Part shown: positions 6,633-8,657 of the stretch, piece by piece
Layout of the letters: the number at the start of each line of letters is the position of its first letter
How positions within the stretch are numbered: the stretch's first letter is position 1
NCBI GenBank assembly: GCA_021819025.1
Contig: JAKASN010000050.1
Coordinates: 1 to 8,657, forward strand
DNA: 8,657 nucleotides
Direction: 5' to 3'
Source of the DNA: Actinomycetes bacterium
GTDB lineage: Bacteria > Actinomycetota > Acidimicrobiia > Acidimicrobiales > Acidimicrobiaceae
Program-made: the position numbers and the translations under genes
The notes under the pieces: model-generated
What the model saw: the letters and a program-made list of their open reading frames with translations, nothing else
What the model was told of the DNA's origin: nothing
The model's database searches: none

Positions 6633-7084
6633 TCAGTCGGCGCGGCCACCATCAGAGAGTCTTGGGATCGACCAAGTTCCATGGATCTTGCAGACCTCCA
6701 TGCGAATGCCTGTCACGGTGATCTTGGCGTCGCTTCGGTCGATACGAATACGTGCGTCGGGCGGGGTGACACGACGGTATCGAAAAAGCGGTTCGTGGCT
6801 GAGTTGGCTGGCTCGACAGTCCATCCGGCGGCTTCGCATGCGGCGTTGAAGGCGGCCTCGAAGGCCGTGGTCGAGAGGGGCTCCACATTGAGGGCGTGGT
6901 GAGCGCGAAGCCGAGCCGAGAACGCTTCGGCCCAAGGTTTCGTTGTGAGCCAAGAGCCCGAAGCAAGTTCGCTTTCGATGGGCGCAAGGACCGCGTCGAC
7001 GAAACTGTCTACAACAGCGACTTCCGGCTCGGCGAGACGATCAATCTTTTGGTGAAGCCTTGAACGTCGCGAACTCTCGCTCAT
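6633..7084 (-). pseudogene. Probable restriction endonuclease gene, frameshifted
   Basis: ATG at 7084 overlaps the methyltransferase stop as ATGA, so the two are translationally coupled. The first frame runs 123 codons to a stop at 6713. Its N-terminal 100 residues (HQKIDRLAEPEV, SFVDAVLAPIESEL, LSTTAFEAAFNAACEAAGW, then NRFFDTVV) resemble the start of a type II restriction enzyme family I know only by pattern. After about 6765 coding character moves to another minus frame that continues as TPPDARIRIDRSDAKITVTG and ends at 6633. One added base near 6755-6785 (for example in the T5 run, plus-strand A5 at 6783-6787) would join them. The C-terminal catalytic part expected in such enzymes cannot be identified. 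The gene is either inactivated, phase-variable or carries a sequencing error. Loss of the nuclease with retention of the methyltransferase is harmless to the cell and common. Confidence 0.5.
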
Positions 7085-8061
7085 TCGGGGTTGAGCCGGT
7101 CTATCACCAGATTTAGATAGTCGGGGTTCAATTCGCAGCCGATGAACCGGCGGCCATTTGCCTGGGCCGCCGCGGCAGTTGTGCCCGAACCGAGAAAAGG
7201 ATCTAGTACGTAGTCGCCCTGCCTCGAGCCGATCATGACGCATCGCCGCACCAGTTCGGGAGGGAAGGTAGCGAAATGGGCTCCGGGGTAGCCGACCGTG
7301 TTGATATCCCACACATCGCGCAACCGTCGGCCATTCGGGCCTCGAACGGCGTCTATGTCATAGTGGTAACGGTCCGATTTGGAGAATAGGAAGATGTGCT
7401 CGTGCGAGCGGGTGGGACGATCCCTGACCGATTCGGGCTGGCAGTTGGGCTTGTGCCATATGATGTCGGAACGCAGCCACCAGCCAGCATCTTGCATTGC
7501 GAGCGCGAATCGCCACGGGACTCCGATCAGATCCTTGTCCTTGAGCCCTTCGGGGGTCGGCGGGCGGACACTCATGGCCCGAGCCGGGTTTTTCTTGTCG
7601 GGGGCACGCCATGCCCGGTTGCCAGAGGTGTAAGAATCTCCGATGTTCACCCACGCGGTTCCGTCGTCGACAAGCACGCGCCGGACTTCGTCAAATATGG
7701 ACACCAGCGACTTGATGTAGATCGGGAGCGGTTCGTTCATCCCGATCTGCCCATCCGCGTCATAATCACGGAGAGACCAGTACGGAGGAGAGGTTACCAC
7801 GGTTTGGACCGCGCAGTCCGGCACGTTGGTCAGAGTTGCCGCCGCATCCCCAATGAGCACCAAGTCATCCCTGGCGTTGACGGCGCCTTCAACGGCTTCA
7901 CGTTTGTTGGGCGCATCTCGATCAATGGTCAGGATCACAGGTCCCCCAGGCGTCTTCTGATGAATGGTGTCCGTTGGCGCTTCCCCAAATAATAGATCCG
8001 TAGCTTCTGGTGACGAGAAGAGCGAACACACTCGATTGGATAGGTTCTTTCGCCTTTTCAT
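7081..8061 (-). CDS. Site-specific DNA methyltransferase, beta class, probably cytosine-N4
   Basis: This 326-residue enzyme should transfer a methyl group from S-adenosylmethionine to a base in a specific DNA site. Catalytic motif IV is TSPPYW (S91-P-P-Y94), the form typical of N4-cytosine enzymes, whereas DPPY would suggest N6-adenine. The SAM-binding motif I, DPFLGSGTT (287-295), follows it, and this IV-before-I order defines the beta class (N6_N4_Mtase family). Between them are RSDIIWHKPN, PESVRDRPTRSHEHIFLFSKS and HFATFPPELV, all characteristic of this family. The first 65 residues are a poorly conserved extension. ATG at 8061 is preferred to the in-frame ATG at 8193: it has AGGG eight bases upstream and directly follows a leader ORF. 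The restriction gene overlaps its stop. The gene appears intact and complete, so the host site is probably modified. The recognition sequence cannot be read from the sequence. Confidence 0.93.
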   Translation of the reverse strand: MKRRKNLSNRVCSLFSSPEATDLLFGEAPTDTIHQKTPGGPVILTIDRDAPNKREAVEGAVNARDDLVLIGDAAATLTNVPDCAVQTVVTSPPYWSLRDYDADGQIGMNEPLPIYIKSLVSIFDEVRRVLVDDGTAWVNIGDSYTSGNRAWRAPDKKNPARAMSVRPPTPEGLKDKDLIGVPWRFALAMQDAGWWLRSDIIWHKPNCQPESVRDRPTRSHEHIFLFSKSDRYHYDIDAVRGPNGRRLRDVWDINTVGYPGAHFATFPPELVRRCVMIGSRQGDYVLDPFLGSGTTAAAAQANGRRFIGCELNPDYLNLVIDRLNPE

Positions 8062-8065
8062 AATC

Positions 8066-8095
8066 CTAACCCTGTAATTCAATCGAAACAAGCAT
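8066..8095 (-). CDS. Nine-residue leader ORF before the methyltransferase
   Basis: AAGGAG (8106-8101 on the minus strand) lies five bases before ATG at 8095. It opens the short frame MLVSIELQG, which ends at TAG (8068-8066). Four bases later comes the methyltransferase ATG. This is the best ribosome binding site in the area and it is not in frame with the methyltransferase. Ribosomes ending here could re-initiate on the methyltransferase, a way to keep its expression set. Alternatively it is a chance ORF or marks an N-terminal frameshift. There is no sign of a classical controller-protein gene. Confidence 0.45.
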   Translation of the reverse strand: MLVSIELQG

Positions 8096-8165
8096 ATCGG
8101 CTCCTTTTTGGCGATGGCGGGTGACATGTATGCAGCGTTTGCGGACCCAAGTTGACAGACGCAAG

Positions 8166-8186
8166 TTGGCGGATACCAGTCGCCAA
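8166..8186. promoter_or_regulatory. Inverted repeat TTGGCG-N9-CGCCAA upstream of the methyltransferase
   Basis: Perfect 6-bp arms at 8166-8171 and 8181-8186 lie in the 122-bp stretch between the zinc-finger gene and the leader ORF. A further TTGGCG half-site occurs at 8108-8113, next to the leader ribosome binding site. This arrangement could be operators for a regulator of the modification genes. I see no convincing -35/-10 pair. The sites are short and chance occurrence in GC-rich DNA is possible. Confidence 0.3.
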
Positions 8187-8217
8187 GACGCACCTTCGAC
8201 TACCATGGTCTCATGGC

Positions 8218-8480
8218 TCACTGCTTCGGCTCACCGGCTTGGGCTGGCAGGTGTCGGGCGCAGAACGACCCGTCCACCGTCGGGCTCCTACAGCGATCGC
8301 CTTTCTTCGTGATGATGTCGCACCGAGGATAGGCGCAACGGTCCAACTCGCCATAGCGGAGATCCCGGTGGACCTTGCAGAGTCTCCCATCCGCCCGTTC
8401 GCCAAACGAATCTCGACACCCACGTCTTGACTGGCGCCAAGACTCGACCCGGCCCAGCGGATCCCCCCTTCGTCACTCAT
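8218..8480 (-). pseudogene. Small tandem Cys/His zinc-finger protein, frame interrupted at a G6 tract
   Basis: The clear coding frame ending at 8218 contains two related Cys/His modules: GCRDSFGERADGRLCKVH and, after RCAYPRCDIITKKGD, RCRSPTVDGSFCARH. The second follows the pattern C-x4-C, T-K-K-G-D-R-C, D-G-x-F-C-x2-H seen in small phage and mobile-element zinc-binding proteins. This frame has no ATG, GTG or TTG before the first module. In contrast, ATG at 8480 (overlapping the upstream stop at 8473-8475) starts a different frame, MSDEGG. One extra G in the G6 run (plus-strand C6, 8463-8468) would join them into an intact 87-residue protein starting MSDEGGDPLGRVESWRQ. So the gene is probably real, but as read it is frameshifted by a homopolymer change, a phase switch or a sequencing error. 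Function is unknown; nucleic-acid or metal binding is likely. Confidence 0.55.
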
Positions 8481-8657
8481 CGCCATGGTCGTACTCGGCA
8501 TCGTCGTAGCCATCCCCGTGGTAGTCGCAGTCCTCGAGATGACGGGCGCGGTCGCCATCGGTGAGATGACGGGCGCGGTCGGCGGCAAGGACGCCATCGA
8601 TGGTCCAAGGCTCAGGGGGCGCCGTAGGCCCTTCTGAGGCGGGGTTTGGTCCTGGGG
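8473..8657 (-). CDS. C-terminal part of an acidic protein (5' end beyond the window)
   Basis: The minus frame is open from the right edge to TGA at 8475-8473 and gives the last 60 residues of a protein. It contains a tandem of nine-residue units starting DRARHL and ends in an Asp/His/Gly/Tyr-rich tail (YHGDGYDDAEYDHGDE). Codon third positions are GC-rich, as expected of coding sequence here. The stop overlaps the ATG of the next small gene, so the two are probably co-translated. The tail might bind metal through its Asp and His residues, which is speculation. No family can be assigned from this fragment. Confidence 0.55.
   Translation of the reverse strand, partial: PGPNPASEGPTAPPEPWTIDGVLAADRARHLTDGDRARHLEDCDYHGDGYDDAEYDHGDE
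8536..8581 (-). repeat. 19-bp direct repeat with 27-bp period in the acidic protein
   Basis: Identical 19-base copies lie at 8536-8554 and 8563-8581 and start 27 bp apart. That is nine codons, so the reading frame is preserved. They encode the repeated DRARHL units of the partial protein. This is too short and in-frame to be a CRISPR or iteron array. Confidence 0.85.

Noticed and set aside
6414..6902. Plus-strand frame of 162 codons across the junction
   Set aside because: It runs antisense to the restriction gene remnant, has no ribosome binding site and shows poor codon bias and no recognisable motif.
6661..8400. Possible homology between the CKIHGTW segment of the restriction remnant and CKVHRDL of the zinc-finger gene
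   Set aside because: Only about 17 bases align and the flanks do not; chance similarity is more likely than a duplication.
8473..8475. UGA between the acidic protein and the zinc-finger frame read as selenocysteine or programmed readthrough, since both are in the same frame
   Set aside because: No selenocysteine-type hairpin is obvious, and the G6/G7 explanation with ATG at 8480 gives a cleaner start and an ordinary coupled gene.
8211..8480. The uninterrupted MSDEGGIRW frame to 8211 as the real small protein
   Set aside because: Beyond the first six codons it loses all Cys/His pattern and GC3 bias; the alternative frame carries two matching zinc modules.

Overview
The window is GC-rich (roughly 60% by eye), uses strong AGGAG-type ribosome binding sites and GTG/ATG starts, and encodes a Gram-positive-style lipoprotein and a large secreted protein without an LPXTG anchor. 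This fits a high-GC actinomycete, possibly Acidimicrobiia-like; that placement is inference, because no housekeeping or phylogenetic marker gene is present. The content (envelope genes of unknown function, a HEPN protein, a restriction-modification module, broken genes) looks like an accessory region or plasmid.

Left part, plus strand. A 418-residue protein with an acidic low-complexity middle and a Gly/Ser-rich tail (6-1262) is followed by about 350 bp with two inverted repeats. Three genes then look like one operon: a lipoprotein (1612-2484), a 672-residue secreted protein rich in Trp, Tyr and Asn with a jelly-roll-like N-terminal domain and an exact 99-bp internal repeat (2558-4576), and a 234-residue cytoplasmic protein (4578-5282) whose ribosome binding site lies inside the end of the preceding gene. 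They may build or service a surface structure; no member is of a family I recognise.

Middle. At 5279-5326 a compact promoter-like region with two palindromes leads into a probable leaderless gene for a HEPN-type protein (5316-6377, R-x6-H motif near the C-terminus). A downstream reading frame is coupled to it by an ATGA overlap but stops after 26 codons (6374-6454) and looks like the stub of a larger partner, possibly a helicase. An AT-richer gap follows, where the coding strand switches.

Right part, minus strand. From the right edge come the C-terminus of an acidic protein (8473-8657), a small tandem Cys/His zinc-finger gene whose frame is restored by one extra G in a G6 tract (8218-8480), a nine-codon leader ORF with a strong ribosome binding site, a beta-class DNA methyltransferase of the N4-cytosine type (7081-8061), and, through another ATGA overlap, a probable restriction endonuclease gene broken by a frameshift (6633-7084). 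The defence side thus holds an intact methyltransferase and an intact HEPN protein, each followed by a translationally coupled but broken partner.
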